A DNA stretch of 64,000 bases from positions 25,078 through 89,077 of the forward strand of contig JBBRRA010000009.1 of NCBI GenBank assembly GCA_038225475.1. Reading direction: 5' to 3'. The DNA is from Polymorphobacter_B sp038225475. Lineage in GTDB: Bacteria > Pseudomonadota > Alphaproteobacteria > Sphingomonadales > Sphingomonadaceae. A program made the position numbers and the translations under genes. This document shows positions 33,390 to 41,860 of this stretch, one piece after another; position 1 is the stretch's first letter; each line of letters begins with the position of its first letter. The notes beneath the pieces are model-generated. The model worked only from the letters and a program-made list of their open reading frames with translations. It had not been told where the DNA came from and did no database searches.

Positions 33390-33812
33390 TCAGTCGCGGT
33401 GGTACGGATGCCCCGCGAGCAGCGACGTCGCGCGGTACAACTGTTCGGCAAGCATGGCGCGGACGAGCAGATGCGGCCAAGTCGCTGGACCGAAACTCAG
33501 CAGCAGCGTCGCGCCGTCGCGAACCGGCTGCGGATGCCCGTCGGCCGCGCCGATCAGGAAGCGCGCCTCGCGCATGCCCGCGTCGCGCCACGCCTCGAGC
33601 CGGGTGGCGAGCGCGCGCGACGGCAACGCCTGCCCGCGTTCGTCGAGGACGATCGTGACTGCCGGCTGCGGCAGGTCGGGCACCTTGCCCGCGCCCGCAT
33701 CGGACAGTTCGGTCAGCGCGACCGGCCATGCGATGCGCTTGAGATACCGATCGACCAGATCCGCCTCGGGCCCGCGCCCGATGCGGCCGTAGGCGACGAT
33801 ATGGAGCTTCAC
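33390..33812 (-). CDS. rlmH: 23S rRNA (pseudouridine1915-N3)-methyltransferase
   Basis: 140 residues from GTG 33812 (usual about 155). A SPOUT trefoil-knot enzyme that methylates Psi1915 in helix 69. Marks: KLHIVAYGRIGRGPEADLVDRYLKR, VTIVLDERGQALPSRALA, RFLIGAADGHP and WPHLLVRAMLAEQLYRA. The GTG overlaps the rsfS stop (GTGA). Last gene of the obgE operon. Confidence 0.94.
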   Translation of the reverse strand: MKLHIVAYGRIGRGPEADLVDRYLKRIAWPVALTELSDAGAGKVPDLPQPAVTIVLDERGQALPSRALATRLEAWRDAGMREARFLIGAADGHPQPVRDGATLLLSFGPATWPHLLVRAMLAEQLYRATSLLAGHPYHRD

Positions 33813-34264
33813 GCCTCGGGGACGGGTGCCGGTTTTGGCGGCGCGCGCCGCTCGCTCGTCGACCCCGACGGCCCGTCGAACGCCCACATCTTTTCGAGAT
33901 TGTAGAAACTGCGCACTTCGGGCCGGAACAGATGGACGATCACGTCCTGCGCGTCGATCAGCACCCAGTCGGCGGTCGGCAGCCCCTCGATTCGCACTTC
34001 GCGGCGAAGCTCGGCCTTGACGCGCTCGGCGATCTTGGCGGCCATCGATGCGACCTGCCGCGTCGAGCGGCCCGACGCGACGACCATGTGATCGGCAATG
34101 CTGGTCTTGCCGGCAAGCGGGATGGTGACGACTTCGACCGCCTGGTCGTCGTCGAGCACGCTCAGGATCAGCGCGTGCAGCGCCTGTACGCCGGGGTCAT
34201 CGGCGTTGACGGCACGGGGAACGGCGCGGGCCGGGGCCACAGCGCGCGCGCCGGTGGCATTCAT
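33809..34264 (-). CDS. rsfS: Ribosomal silencing factor RsfS
   Basis: 151 residues. Binds L14 and blocks subunit joining in poor nutrient states. Core: LHALILSVLDDDQAVEVVTIPLAGKTSIADHMVVASGRSTRQVASMA and WVLIDAQDVIVHLFRPEVRSFYNLEKMW. Starts just beyond the nadD stop. A TTG three codons upstream is possible. Coupled to rlmH. Confidence 0.95.
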   Translation of the reverse strand: MNATGARAVAPARAVPRAVNADDPGVQALHALILSVLDDDQAVEVVTIPLAGKTSIADHMVVASGRSTRQVASMAAKIAERVKAELRREVRIEGLPTADWVLIDAQDVIVHLFRPEVRSFYNLEKMWAFDGPSGSTSERRAPPKPAPVPEA

Positions 34265-34269
34265 GGGAG

Positions 34270-34995
34270 TCAAATCAGCGTCCTCGATGGTGTACGAACC
34301 GAGCTGGCCCAGTCGGGATTACGCGCGCGCAGCTGGGTCGCGGAAAGCGGGCTCAGCCGGATGTCGAGCATCACGATCGCCGGTAACTCCCAGTCACGCC
34401 AGGCCTTCGCGCCGGATGCCCGGTGCCGCCAGCGCCTGAGCCACGCCGTTGCCGGCGCCCTCAAACTACCGCCACCATAGCCCGGACGCGCCACCACGGC
34501 AATCGGCACCGTGCGCGCCAGCCGCCGCCATGCCTTCCACCGGTGGAGCTGCCCCAGATTATCCGCCCCCATCAGCCAGATAAAGCGCACCTTGGGATAG
34601 CGCCGCGTTAGCGCGGTCACGGTATCGACGGCAAAACGCGTTTGCATCTCGGCCTCGATTCCCGACACATGCAGACGCGGATGCCGCGCCACGGCGCGCG
34701 CCGACGCGATCCGCACCGCGTGCGAGGCCATGTCGCGCGTGTCCTTCAACGGATTTTGCGGGCTGACCAGCCACCAGACCTCGTCGAGCCCGAGCAGCCG
34801 CATCGCCTCGAGGCTGATGTGCCGATGCCCGGCATGCGCGGGGTTGAACGACCCGCCGAGCAGTCCGATCGCAGTCAGCGGGATTTCCAGTTTTGTGCGC
34901 TGTGATGCACGCGCACAACCGCCACCGGTCTTGAAGCGCGGCAGCGCGCGTTCATGCGATCGCCGCGCTTCAACCGCGCACCTGCCCGTTGCCAT
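34270..34995 (-). CDS. nadD: Nicotinate-nucleotide adenylyltransferase
   Basis: 241 residues from ATG 34995, the only usual start codon in the frame before the motif; this overlaps the 3' end of proA by 26 bp. About 40 residues precede the family start, so a rarer start further in is possible. Adenylylates nicotinate mononucleotide in NAD synthesis. Marks: IGLLGGSFNPAHAGHRHIS, FIWLMGADNLGQLHRWKAW and LSPLSATQLRAR. Confidence 0.93.
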   Translation of the reverse strand: MATGRCAVEARRSHERALPRFKTGGGCARASQRTKLEIPLTAIGLLGGSFNPAHAGHRHISLEAMRLLGLDEVWWLVSPQNPLKDTRDMASHAVRIASARAVARHPRLHVSGIEAEMQTRFAVDTVTALTRRYPKVRFIWLMGADNLGQLHRWKAWRRLARTVPIAVVARPGYGGGSLRAPATAWLRRWRHRASGAKAWRDWELPAIVMLDIRLSPLSATQLRARNPDWASSVRTPSRTLI

Positions 34996-36214
34996 GCACC
35001 CGATATTTATACGTCGTCAGTCCTTCGAGCGCGACCGGCCCGCGCGCGTGGAGCCGACCGGTAGCGATGCCGATTTCGCCGCCGAAGCCGAATTCACCGC
35101 CATCGGCAAACTGCGTCGAGGCATTGTGGAGCACGATCGCGCTGTCGACTTCGGCGAGGAAGCGCGCCGCGACGGCGGCGTCTTCGGTAACCACCGCGTC
35201 GGTATGATGCGAGCCGTGCCGCGCGATATGCGCAATCGCCCCCGCCACGCCGTCGACCAGCGCCACCGAGATGATGCTGTCGAGATATTCGGTGTCCCAA
35301 TCGGCGTCGGTCGCCGCGCACAGCCGCGGGTCGAGCGGCAACAGCGCGCGCGCCACACGCACTTCGCACCCGGCATCGAGCAGCGCGACCAGAATCGGCG
35401 CGGGGTCGGGATAGGCGCGGTCGATCAGCAGCGTTTCGGCTGCGCCGCAGACCCCGGTACGCCGCAGCTTGGCATCGAGCACCAGCGCCAGCGCCTGTTG
35501 CGGGTCGGCGGCGGCATCGACATAGACATGGTTGATCCCGTCGAGGTGCGCCAGCACCGGTACCCGCGCATCGGCCTGGACGCGCGCGACGAGCCCCTTG
35601 CCGCCGCGCGGGATGATGACGTCGATCAGCCCGTGCGCGGCCAGCATCGCGCCGACTAGCGCGCGGTCGGGGCTGGCCACGAGTTGCACCGCGGCGGCGG
35701 GCAGCCCGGCGGCAGCGATGCCGGCGATCAGCGCGGCGTGCACCGCGGCGTTCGACCGCGCTGCCTCGCTGCCGCCGCGCAGGATGCACGCGTTGCCTGC
35801 CATCAGGCACAGCGCGCCGGCGTCGGCGGTGACGTTGGGGCGGCTTTCATAGATGATCCCGACCACGCCGAGCGGCACGCGGACACGCTCGAACCGCAGG
35901 CCGTTGGGCGTGGTCCACCCGTCGATCCGCTGCCCCACCGGATCTTCCAGTCCGGCGATCGCCTCGATCCCCGACGCCATCGCTTCGACCCGGTCGCGCG
36001 TCAGCAGCAAGCGGTCGCGCAGCACGGGCGATAGTGCTGCCGCCGCCGCCATGTCGAGCGCGTTCGCCGCAAGGATGGTGGCGGCAGCGTCGCGAATCGC
36101 TGCCGCGGCACGGCGCAACGCCGCCGCTTTCGCCGCCGTCGGCGTCTGCGCGAGCATCGCCGCCGCCCCGCGCGCCGCCGTCCCCAGCGCCTGCATCGTC
36201 GCGGTTGCGCTCAT
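34970..36214 (-). CDS. proA: Gamma-glutamyl phosphate reductase
   Basis: 414 residues. Makes glutamate semialdehyde for proline. Aldehyde-dehydrogenase fold with PLGVVGIIYESRPNVTADAGALCLMAGNACILRGGSEA and the catalytic-Cys region KLRRTGVCGAAETLLID. The ATG overlaps the proB stop (ATGA). Confidence 0.96.
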   Translation of the reverse strand: MSATATMQALGTAARGAAAMLAQTPTAAKAAALRRAAAAIRDAAATILAANALDMAAAAALSPVLRDRLLLTRDRVEAMASGIEAIAGLEDPVGQRIDGWTTPNGLRFERVRVPLGVVGIIYESRPNVTADAGALCLMAGNACILRGGSEAARSNAAVHAALIAGIAAAGLPAAAVQLVASPDRALVGAMLAAHGLIDVIIPRGGKGLVARVQADARVPVLAHLDGINHVYVDAAADPQQALALVLDAKLRRTGVCGAAETLLIDRAYPDPAPILVALLDAGCEVRVARALLPLDPRLCAATDADWDTEYLDSIISVALVDGVAGAIAHIARHGSHHTDAVVTEDAAVAARFLAEVDSAIVLHNASTQFADGGEFGFGGEIGIATGRLHARGPVALEGLTTYKYRVHGNGQVRG

Positions 36215-37353
36215 AGCAGGACCAGATGGTCGCGGTGAACGAGCGCAGCGCGCGGCGCATAGCCGAGCAGTTGCGCCTGCGCCTCGTTGCGCGTGCCGAT
36301 GATGCGCGCCGCATCGCCGGCGTCATACCCCGCCAGCCCGCGTGCCACCGCGCCGCCGGGGCCGATAATCTCCACCGCGTCGCCGCGCGCGAACTGCCCC
36401 TCGATGCGGACCGCACCCGCCGCGAGCAGGCTGCGCCCCTGCCTCAGCGCAGCGGCGGCTCCGGCATCGACGAACACGCGCCCGGCCATCGTCAGCCGCC
36501 CTGCCAGCCACGCCTTTTTGGCGCGCGCGCCTTCGCCGGCAATGAACACCGTGCCGCGGGCGCTATCGTCGAAGCGCGCCAGCGGCTGGGCAACGCGCCC
36601 GTCGACGATGGCGAGGTGAATCCCCGCCGCAAGCGCGATCTTTGCCGCCTGCAGCTTCGCCACCATGCCGCCCGAACCCAACCCCGAACGGCTGGTCGGG
36701 GCGGCCATCGCCTCGGTCGCGGCGTCGAGCATGGTCACCGTGTCGATCAGCGTCGCGGTCGGATCGCTGCCCGGGTCGGCGGTGTACAACCCGTCGATGT
36801 CCGACAGCAGGATGACCCCCGCCGCGCCCGCCGCCTGGCCCGCGCGCGCGGCCAGCCGGTCGTTGTCGCCAAAGCGGATTTCGGCAGTCGCGACACTGTC
36901 GTTCTCGTTGAGCACCGGCACCACGCCGAGCGCGAGCAGCCGGTCGAGCGTCGCTGCGACATTGAGGAAGCGCCGCCGGTCTTCGAGGTCGCCGAGCGTC
37001 AACAGGATTTGCGCTGCCTGGATGCCGCGATTGCCGAGCAGGTCGGCATAGCAGCCGCTGAGCATGATCTGCCCGCACGCCGCTGCCGCCTGCGCATCCT
37101 CGAGGCTGGCGCGGCCGCCCTTGGGCAGGCCGAGGCGCTTGGCACCGAGTGCGACCGCGCCCGAGGAAACGATGACCACGCCCTGTCCCGCCGCGCGGCG
37201 CGCCGCAATATCGTCGAGCACGCCTGCCAGCCAGTCGCGCCGGACGTCGCCATCGGCGGTGACCAGCAGCGACGAGCCGATCTTGACGACCAGCCGCGGG
37301 CACGCTGCCGGGGCAAAGCGCGCGACGCGCGCGTCTAGGAGAACGGCGTCCAC
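36211..37353 (-). CDS. proB: Glutamate 5-kinase
   Basis: 380 residues from GTG 37353, overlapping the obgE stop by 19 bp. Phosphorylates glutamate for proline synthesis. Kinase domain (LVVKIGSSLLV, VSSGAVALGAKRLGL, PVLNENDSVATAEIRFGDNDRLAA, GGMVAKLQAAKIA) and a C-terminal PUA domain (VDAGAAAALRQGRSLLAAGAV). Coupled to proA. Confidence 0.96.
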   Translation of the reverse strand: MDAVLLDARVARFAPAACPRLVVKIGSSLLVTADGDVRRDWLAGVLDDIAARRAAGQGVVIVSSGAVALGAKRLGLPKGGRASLEDAQAAAACGQIMLSGCYADLLGNRGIQAAQILLTLGDLEDRRRFLNVAATLDRLLALGVVPVLNENDSVATAEIRFGDNDRLAARAGQAAGAAGVILLSDIDGLYTADPGSDPTATLIDTVTMLDAATEAMAAPTSRSGLGSGGMVAKLQAAKIALAAGIHLAIVDGRVAQPLARFDDSARGTVFIAGEGARAKKAWLAGRLTMAGRVFVDAGAAAALRQGRSLLAAGAVRIEGQFARGDAVEIIGPGGAVARGLAGYDAGDAARIIGTRNEAQAQLLGYAPRAALVHRDHLVLL

Positions 37354-38366
37354 GCGACTTGCCTCGCGCCATCGGCCTTGGCGCGCCCGACCGCCTCGAC
37401 CAGCCGGTCGAGCACCGGTTCGAGCCCCGAGCGCGTCGCCGCCGACAGCAGCAGCACTTCGCCGCCGGTGACCTTGGCGAGCGCCTTTTGCCGTTTGGCG
37501 AGCAGCTTGGGCTCGACAAGGTCGCATTTACTCAACGCGACGATCTCGTCCTTGTCCTCGAGCCCCGCGCCATAGGCATCGAGTTCGTCGCGGACGACGC
37601 GGTAGTTTTCGGCCGGATCGGGCTCGTCGGCGGCCACAAGATGCAACAGGATACGGCAGCGCTCGATATGCCCAAGGAAGCGGTCGCCGATCCCGACGCC
37701 GTCGGCGGCACCGGCGATCAACCCCGGAATATCGGCGAGCACGAATTCCTGCCCCTTATAGCCGACCACGCCGAGCTGCGGCTTCAGCGTCGTGAACGGG
37801 TACGCCCCGACCTTGGCATGCGCGTTGGTCACCGCGTTGAGCAGCGTCGATTTGCCCGCGTTCGGCATGCCGAGCAGCCCGGCGTCGGCAATCAGCTTGA
37901 GCCGCAACCACACCCATAGCTCCTCGCCGGGCGCGCCGGGCGAGAACTCGCGCGGCGCGCGGTTGGTCGAGCTTTTGAAAAACGCGTTGCCCTTGCCGCC
38001 TTCGCCGCCGCGCAGCACCACGAGCCGCTGCCCGACTTCGGTGAAGTCGGCGAGCATTTCGCCCTGATCGTCATCGAAGATCTGCGTGCCGAGCGGCACC
38101 TTGATCAGCTGATCGTTCGCGCCCGCGCCGGTGCGGTCGCGGCCCATGCCGTGCTGGCCGCGCCCGGCCTTGAAATGCTGCGAATAGCGAAAGTCGATCA
38201 GCGTGTTGAGCCCGGCGACGCTTTCGAAAATGATATTGCCGCCGCGCCCGCCGTCGCCGCCGTCGGGGCCGCCGAATTCTTCGTACTTTTCACGGCGGAA
38301 CGATACCGCGCCGTCGCCGCCCGCGCCCGAGCGCAGGTAGATTTTTGCTTGATCGAGAAACTTCAT
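37335..38366 (-). CDS. obgE: Obg-family GTPase
   Basis: 343 residues. Links ribosome assembly to growth state. The Obg domain (KFLDQAKIYLRSGAGGDGAVSFRREKYEEFGGPDGGDGG) is followed by a G domain with G1 GMPNAGKSTLLN, G3 DIPGLI and the NKCD-type SKCDLVE. No C-terminal OCT extension. First gene of the obgE-proB-proA-nadD-rsfS-rlmH operon. Confidence 0.97.
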   Translation of the reverse strand: MKFLDQAKIYLRSGAGGDGAVSFRREKYEEFGGPDGGDGGRGGNIIFESVAGLNTLIDFRYSQHFKAGRGQHGMGRDRTGAGANDQLIKVPLGTQIFDDDQGEMLADFTEVGQRLVVLRGGEGGKGNAFFKSSTNRAPREFSPGAPGEELWVWLRLKLIADAGLLGMPNAGKSTLLNAVTNAHAKVGAYPFTTLKPQLGVVGYKGQEFVLADIPGLIAGAADGVGIGDRFLGHIERCRILLHLVAADEPDPAENYRVVRDELDAYGAGLEDKDEIVALSKCDLVEPKLLAKRQKALAKVTGGEVLLLSAATRSGLEPVLDRLVEAVGRAKADGARQVAWTPFS

Positions 38367-38405
38367 GGCCGACCCTGTGGCGCAAACCGGCGGTTTTGGC
38401 CAGCC

Positions 38406-39812
38406 TCAGTCGCCCGACTGGGCAAAGCGCAGCGTGAAATGCGCCCCCGGCCCGCTGCCCATCTCGATCGTGCCACCAAGCTGCCCCGCCATGGCGCGCA
38501 GCAACCGCTGACCCGTGCCCGTCCCCGCGGGCGGGCGTTCGGCATCGATGCCGACGCCGTCGTCGTCAACGCCGAGGACGAGCTGGTCGTTCTCGGCGCG
38601 CAGGCGCACGCGAATGGTTCCCGTGCGGTTATCGGGGAACGCATATTTGAGCGCGTTCTGCACGAGTTCGTTGATGAACAACCCGAGCGTTACCGCGCGG
38701 CCCGATTCGAGCGGTACCGCCACGGCATCGCAGCGGATTGAAATCGGGCGGCTGCCGACAAGGCTTGCCGCCAGCCCGGCGCACAGCTCGGCGACGAAGC
38801 TGCGTGTATCGACCACCGAGCTTTCGGTACCCAGCTGCAGCCGCGTGTAAACTTGCCCGAGCACGGTCAAGCGGCCCGCCGCCGAGGTGAGCGCCAGCTG
38901 CGCATCGTCGAGCGTGGTCGCGCGGCGCGCTGCCATGTCCATCAGCCCGGCGACCGATTGCAGGTGGTTCTTGATGCGGTGATTGATGTCGTAGAGCAGC
39001 AGTTGCTTGGCATCGTCGGCAGCGCGCAGTGCCTCCTCGGCGGCCTTCCGATCGGTAATATCGCGCGAAATGCCGATCAGCCCGAGCACGCCGCCGCTGA
39101 CGTCGAGCCACGGAAATTTGGTCGACAGGAAGACCTTGGTCGCATCGCCCGGCAGCGCCACACGCTCCTCGACGACTTCGCTGGTGCGCGACACCATGAC
39201 GGCGCGGTCGGTCGCCTCGATCGCGGCGGCGAACTCGGGGGCGAGAAAATCACGGTCCAACCGCCCCGGAGCCGCCGCGACGGTGGTGCCGAGCAATCGC
39301 GCGCTCGCCGTGTTGACATGGACAAACCGCCCATCGATGTCCTTGACATAGATCGGATCGGGCGTGCCCTCGAGCACGGCATCGAACAGGATGCTCTGCT
39401 GTTCGAGATCGGCCTGCGCGTGGATCAGCGCGGCGTTGACCTTCGACAGCCCATCGAGCGCCTCGCGCATCGCCTCGACCACCGACCCGATCGCGAGGCC
39501 GCTCGCGATGAAGATCGCCACCCACAACACATCACGCAGATCATGCGGCGGCGCGTTCGCCGCTGCGCCGAACATATAGCCGACCACGAGCACGGCCGCG
39601 AACAGCGTCGCGAACACGCTGCAGCCGTGATCGAGCATCACCGCGATGACGAGGATGGTCGGGAAGAACAGCAGGAACGGATATTGCTGCCCTTTGGGCA
39701 GGATCGTCACGACGCCGAACACGCCGACGACGATCAGCGCCGCGATCGCATAGCGCAGCACGGTCGGGAGCTTGCCGAGTCGCGGGAGGTGCATCGAAAG
39801 ACGACGTATCAT
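38406..39812 (-). CDS. HRxxN-type sensor histidine kinase with DUF4118-like membrane part and PAS domain
   Basis: 468 residues. Three or four membrane segments at about 20-110, like DUF4118; PAS domain at about 140-255 (FDAVLEGTPDPIYVKDIDGRFVHVN); HisKA_2 dimerisation domain with His278 in HRIKN (278-282); HATPase with NELVQNALKYAFP and DDDGVGI. HRxxN kinases (HWE and HisKA_2 types) often feed the PhyR general stress response in alphaproteobacteria. No response regulator lies beside it, so it is an orphan. It lies downstream of rpmA, after a terminator. Confidence 0.9.
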   Translation of the reverse strand: MIRRLSMHLPRLGKLPTVLRYAIAALIVVGVFGVVTILPKGQQYPFLLFFPTILVIAVMLDHGCSVFATLFAAVLVVGYMFGAAANAPPHDLRDVLWVAIFIASGLAIGSVVEAMREALDGLSKVNAALIHAQADLEQQSILFDAVLEGTPDPIYVKDIDGRFVHVNTASARLLGTTVAAAPGRLDRDFLAPEFAAAIEATDRAVMVSRTSEVVEERVALPGDATKVFLSTKFPWLDVSGGVLGLIGISRDITDRKAAEEALRAADDAKQLLLYDINHRIKNHLQSVAGLMDMAARRATTLDDAQLALTSAAGRLTVLGQVYTRLQLGTESSVVDTRSFVAELCAGLAASLVGSRPISIRCDAVAVPLESGRAVTLGLFINELVQNALKYAFPDNRTGTIRVRLRAENDQLVLGVDDDGVGIDAERPPAGTGTGQRLLRAMAGQLGGTIEMGSGPGAHFTLRFAQSGD

Positions 39813-39858
39813 AGCTGAATCATCGTTTCCAGAACGTAACGATCACGCCGCGCGCACG

Positions 39859-39888
39859 AAAAAGGGGGCCGCCAAAAGCGACTCCCCT
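39859..39888 (-). terminator. Rho-independent terminator of rplU-rpmA
   Basis: On the minus strand: AGGGG-(A)-GTCGC, loop TTTTG, GCGGC-CCCCT, then TTTT. Ten stem pairs with one bulge and one G.T, directly after rpmA. The clearest intrinsic terminator in the window; it isolates rpmA from the sensor kinase gene. Confidence 0.8.
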
Positions 39889-39912
39889 GTGTAACATCAA
39901 TAATGCGTTCGT

Positions 39913-40182
39913 CTATTCGGCCGCGATGCTGACCGCATCGACGCTGACATATTTGCGGCCCTGGCGGCCATCGTGGAACATCACCACGCCGTCGCTCAAT
40001 GCGAACAGCGTATGATCCTTGCCGAGCCCGACATTGCGACCCGGATAAACGCGGGTGCCGCGCTGGCGGACAATGATGCTGCCGCCGGTGGCCTTCTGGC
40101 CGCCGAACAGCTTGACGCCGAGGCGACGCCCGGCCGAATCGCGACCGTTGCGTGAGGAGCCGCCAGCTTTCTTATGTGCCAT
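39913..40182 (-). CDS. rpmA: 50S ribosomal protein L27
   Basis: 89 residues. MAHKKAGGSSRNGRDSAGRRLGVKLFGG is the hallmark N-terminus reaching the peptidyl-transferase centre, followed by GSIIVRQRGTRVYPGRNVGLGKDHTLFAL. Follows rplU after 16 bp; an intrinsic terminator lies after it. Confidence 0.98.
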   Translation of the reverse strand: MAHKKAGGSSRNGRDSAGRRLGVKLFGGQKATGGSIIVRQRGTRVYPGRNVGLGKDHTLFALSDGVVMFHDGRQGRKYVSVDAVSIAAE

Positions 40183-40198
40183 CTTGCCTTACTCTCGC

Positions 40199-40483
40199 TT
40201 AGCCGACGCTGACGATCTTGAGGACCGTCAACTGCTGACGGTGACCGTTCTTGCGGCGATAATTGTGCCGACGACGCTTCTTGAAGATGATGACCTTGTC
40301 ACCCTTCGTCTGCGCGATGATTTCGGCGGTAACGCCGCCCGCGGTGAGCGCGCCGCCATCGCCGAGCATCAGCGTCTCGAGCGTGACGGTATCCCCCGCC
40401 GCGCCGTCGAGCTTCTCGACGATGATCTTGTCGTCGGCGGCAACCCGATACTGCTTGCCGCCCGTGCGCACCACTGCGAACAT
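40199..40483 (-). CDS. rplU: 50S ribosomal protein L21
   Basis: 94 residues, slightly shorter than the usual ~103. Starts FAVVRTGGKQYRVA; the rRNA-binding motif KVIIFKKRRRHNYRRKNGHRQ is intact and the tail TVLKIVSVG is short. AAGG lies eight bases before the ATG. A clear promoter and a leader hairpin lie upstream. Confidence 0.97.
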   Translation of the reverse strand: MFAVVRTGGKQYRVAADDKIIVEKLDGAAGDTVTLETLMLGDGGALTAGGVTAEIIAQTKGDKVIIFKKRRRHNYRRKNGHRQQLTVLKIVSVG

Positions 40484-40518
40484 CGTTAGGAACCTTAAGT
40501 TCAGAAATAAGAGTGCCC

Positions 40519-40536
40519 GGTACCCGATGGGGTGCC
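40519..40536 (-). promoter_or_regulatory. Leader hairpin in the rplU 5' UTR
   Basis: GGCACCC, loop CATC, GGGTACC (seven pairs, one G.T) between the predicted promoter and the ribosome binding site. Could be part of an r-protein leader that limits L21/L27 synthesis, or simply mRNA structure. Confidence 0.4.
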
Positions 40537-40549
40537 GTGCGGAGCGAGC

Positions 40550-40578
40550 GTGCTAAGCGAGACCGGCGCGGTTGTCAA
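40550..40578 (-). promoter_or_regulatory. rplU-rpmA promoter
   Basis: On the minus strand a perfect -35 TTGACA (40578-40573), a 17-bp spacer and -10 TAGCAC (3/6), with a start expected near 40543 and about 60 bases of leader. The only gene it can serve is rplU. Confidence 0.6.
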
Positions 40579-40597
40579 CGCTTGCGCGGCCGGCGTG

Positions 40598-41734
40598 CTA
40601 GTCGGTCAGCTCGCTCCACACATCCTTGAGCTTGGCAAAGAAGCCGGTCTGGCCGGGCGTATTGCGCCCCTCCTCCTCGGCCTCGATCAGCTGGAATTCT
40701 TCGAGCAGCTCGCGCTGCCGCCGCGTCAGCTTGACCGGCGTCTCGACATCGACCTGCACGACGAGGTCACCAAAGCCGTGGTTCATCCCGTTCGACGCCA
40801 GGCTGGGCATGCCGCGCCCGCGCACGCGGAACTGCTTGCCGGTCTGCGTGCCCGCCGGGACCTTGATGACTGCCGCGCGCTTGTCGAGGCACGGCACCTC
40901 GATCTCGCCGCCGAGCGCTGCGGTGGTGACCGAGATCGGCGCTTCGGCAAACAGCGTCGTGCCGTCGCGCTTGAACAGCGTGTGCGCCTTCAGATGGACG
41001 AAGATATACAGGTCGCCCGCCGGGCCGCCGCGCGTGCCCGCCTCGCCCTCGTTCGCCACCCGGATGCGCGTGCCGTCGTCGACCCCGGCGGGAACCTTGA
41101 CCTCGAGCGTCTTTTCGCGCTCGACCCGGCCCGCGCCGCGGCAGGTCGAACATGGGTCGGTGATGACGCGGCCGACGCCCTGGCATGACGCGCAGGTCCG
41201 TTCGACCATGAACAGCCCCTGCCGCATGCCGACCTTGCCCTGCCCGCCGCAGGTCGCACAGGCCTTGGCCGAAGTGCCCGGCTTGGTCCCGGCGCCGCTG
41301 CACGGCGCGCAGGTGACCGAAACCTCCATCGTCAGGTTGGCGGCCTTGCCGGTATACGCCTCCTCGAAGCTCATCTCGAGATCGTAGCGCAAGTCGGCCC
41401 CGCGGTTGTTCGGCTGCCGCCCGCGCCCGCCGCCCATGAACTGACTGAAGATATCCTCGAAAATGCCGCCAAGGTCGTCCGGCTGCGGGCCGCGCCCGCC
41501 GCCCTGCTGAAACGCCGCCTTGCCGTAGCGGTCGTAAGCGGCGCGCTTTTGCGGGTCTTTCAGGCAGTCATACGCCTCGCTGATCGCCTTGAAGCGCTGC
41601 TCGGCCGCAGCGTCGCCGGGGTTCTTGTCGGGATGCCATTGCATCGCCAGCCGCCGATACGACGCCTTCAGGACGGCGTCGTCGGCACCGCGCTCGCATT
41701 CGAGCAGTTCGTAATAATCGATGTCGAGGCTCAT
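40598..41734 (-). CDS. dnaJ: Chaperone DnaJ
   Basis: 378 residues from ATG 41734, where the family start DYYELLECERGADD begins. J domain with HPD in QWHPDKNPGD; Gly/Phe region (FQQGGGRGPQPDDLGGIF); four zinc CxxCxGxG repeats (CAPCSGAG, CATCGGQG, CASCQGVG, CSTCRGAG); C-terminal substrate domain. Stimulates DnaK. Downstream of dnaK, probably one operon read through the palindromic element. Confidence 0.96.
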   Translation of the reverse strand: MSLDIDYYELLECERGADDAVLKASYRRLAMQWHPDKNPGDAAAEQRFKAISEAYDCLKDPQKRAAYDRYGKAAFQQGGGRGPQPDDLGGIFEDIFSQFMGGGRGRQPNNRGADLRYDLEMSFEEAYTGKAANLTMEVSVTCAPCSGAGTKPGTSAKACATCGGQGKVGMRQGLFMVERTCASCQGVGRVITDPCSTCRGAGRVEREKTLEVKVPAGVDDGTRIRVANEGEAGTRGGPAGDLYIFVHLKAHTLFKRDGTTLFAEAPISVTTAALGGEIEVPCLDKRAAVIKVPAGTQTGKQFRVRGRGMPSLASNGMNHGFGDLVVQVDVETPVKLTRRQRELLEEFQLIEAEEEGRNTPGQTGFFAKLKDVWSELTD

Positions 41735-41748
41735 CACACTTCCCTGCT

Positions 41749-41850
41749 CCCCTCCCCTTGCCGGGAGGGGTCGGGGGTGGGGACGCATCGCTTAAATGCC
41801 GCCGCGCCGCGCACCCCCACCCCCGGCCCCCTGCCGCAAACGGCAGGGGG
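41749..41850. repeat. Nested palindromic element between dnaK and dnaJ
   Basis: Three stems: CCCCTCCC/GGGAGGGG (41749-41770, loop 6), CCCCCTGCCG/CGGCAGGGGG (41827-41850, loop CAAA), and a longer-range CGGGGGTGGGG/CCCCACCCCCG pairing that encloses the region between them. It has the look of a REP/BIME-type interspersed repeat, which are common in alphaproteobacterial intergenic regions. It may stabilise dnaK mRNA relative to dnaJ. Confidence 0.7.
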
Positions 41851-41860
41851 CGTTGCTGGC

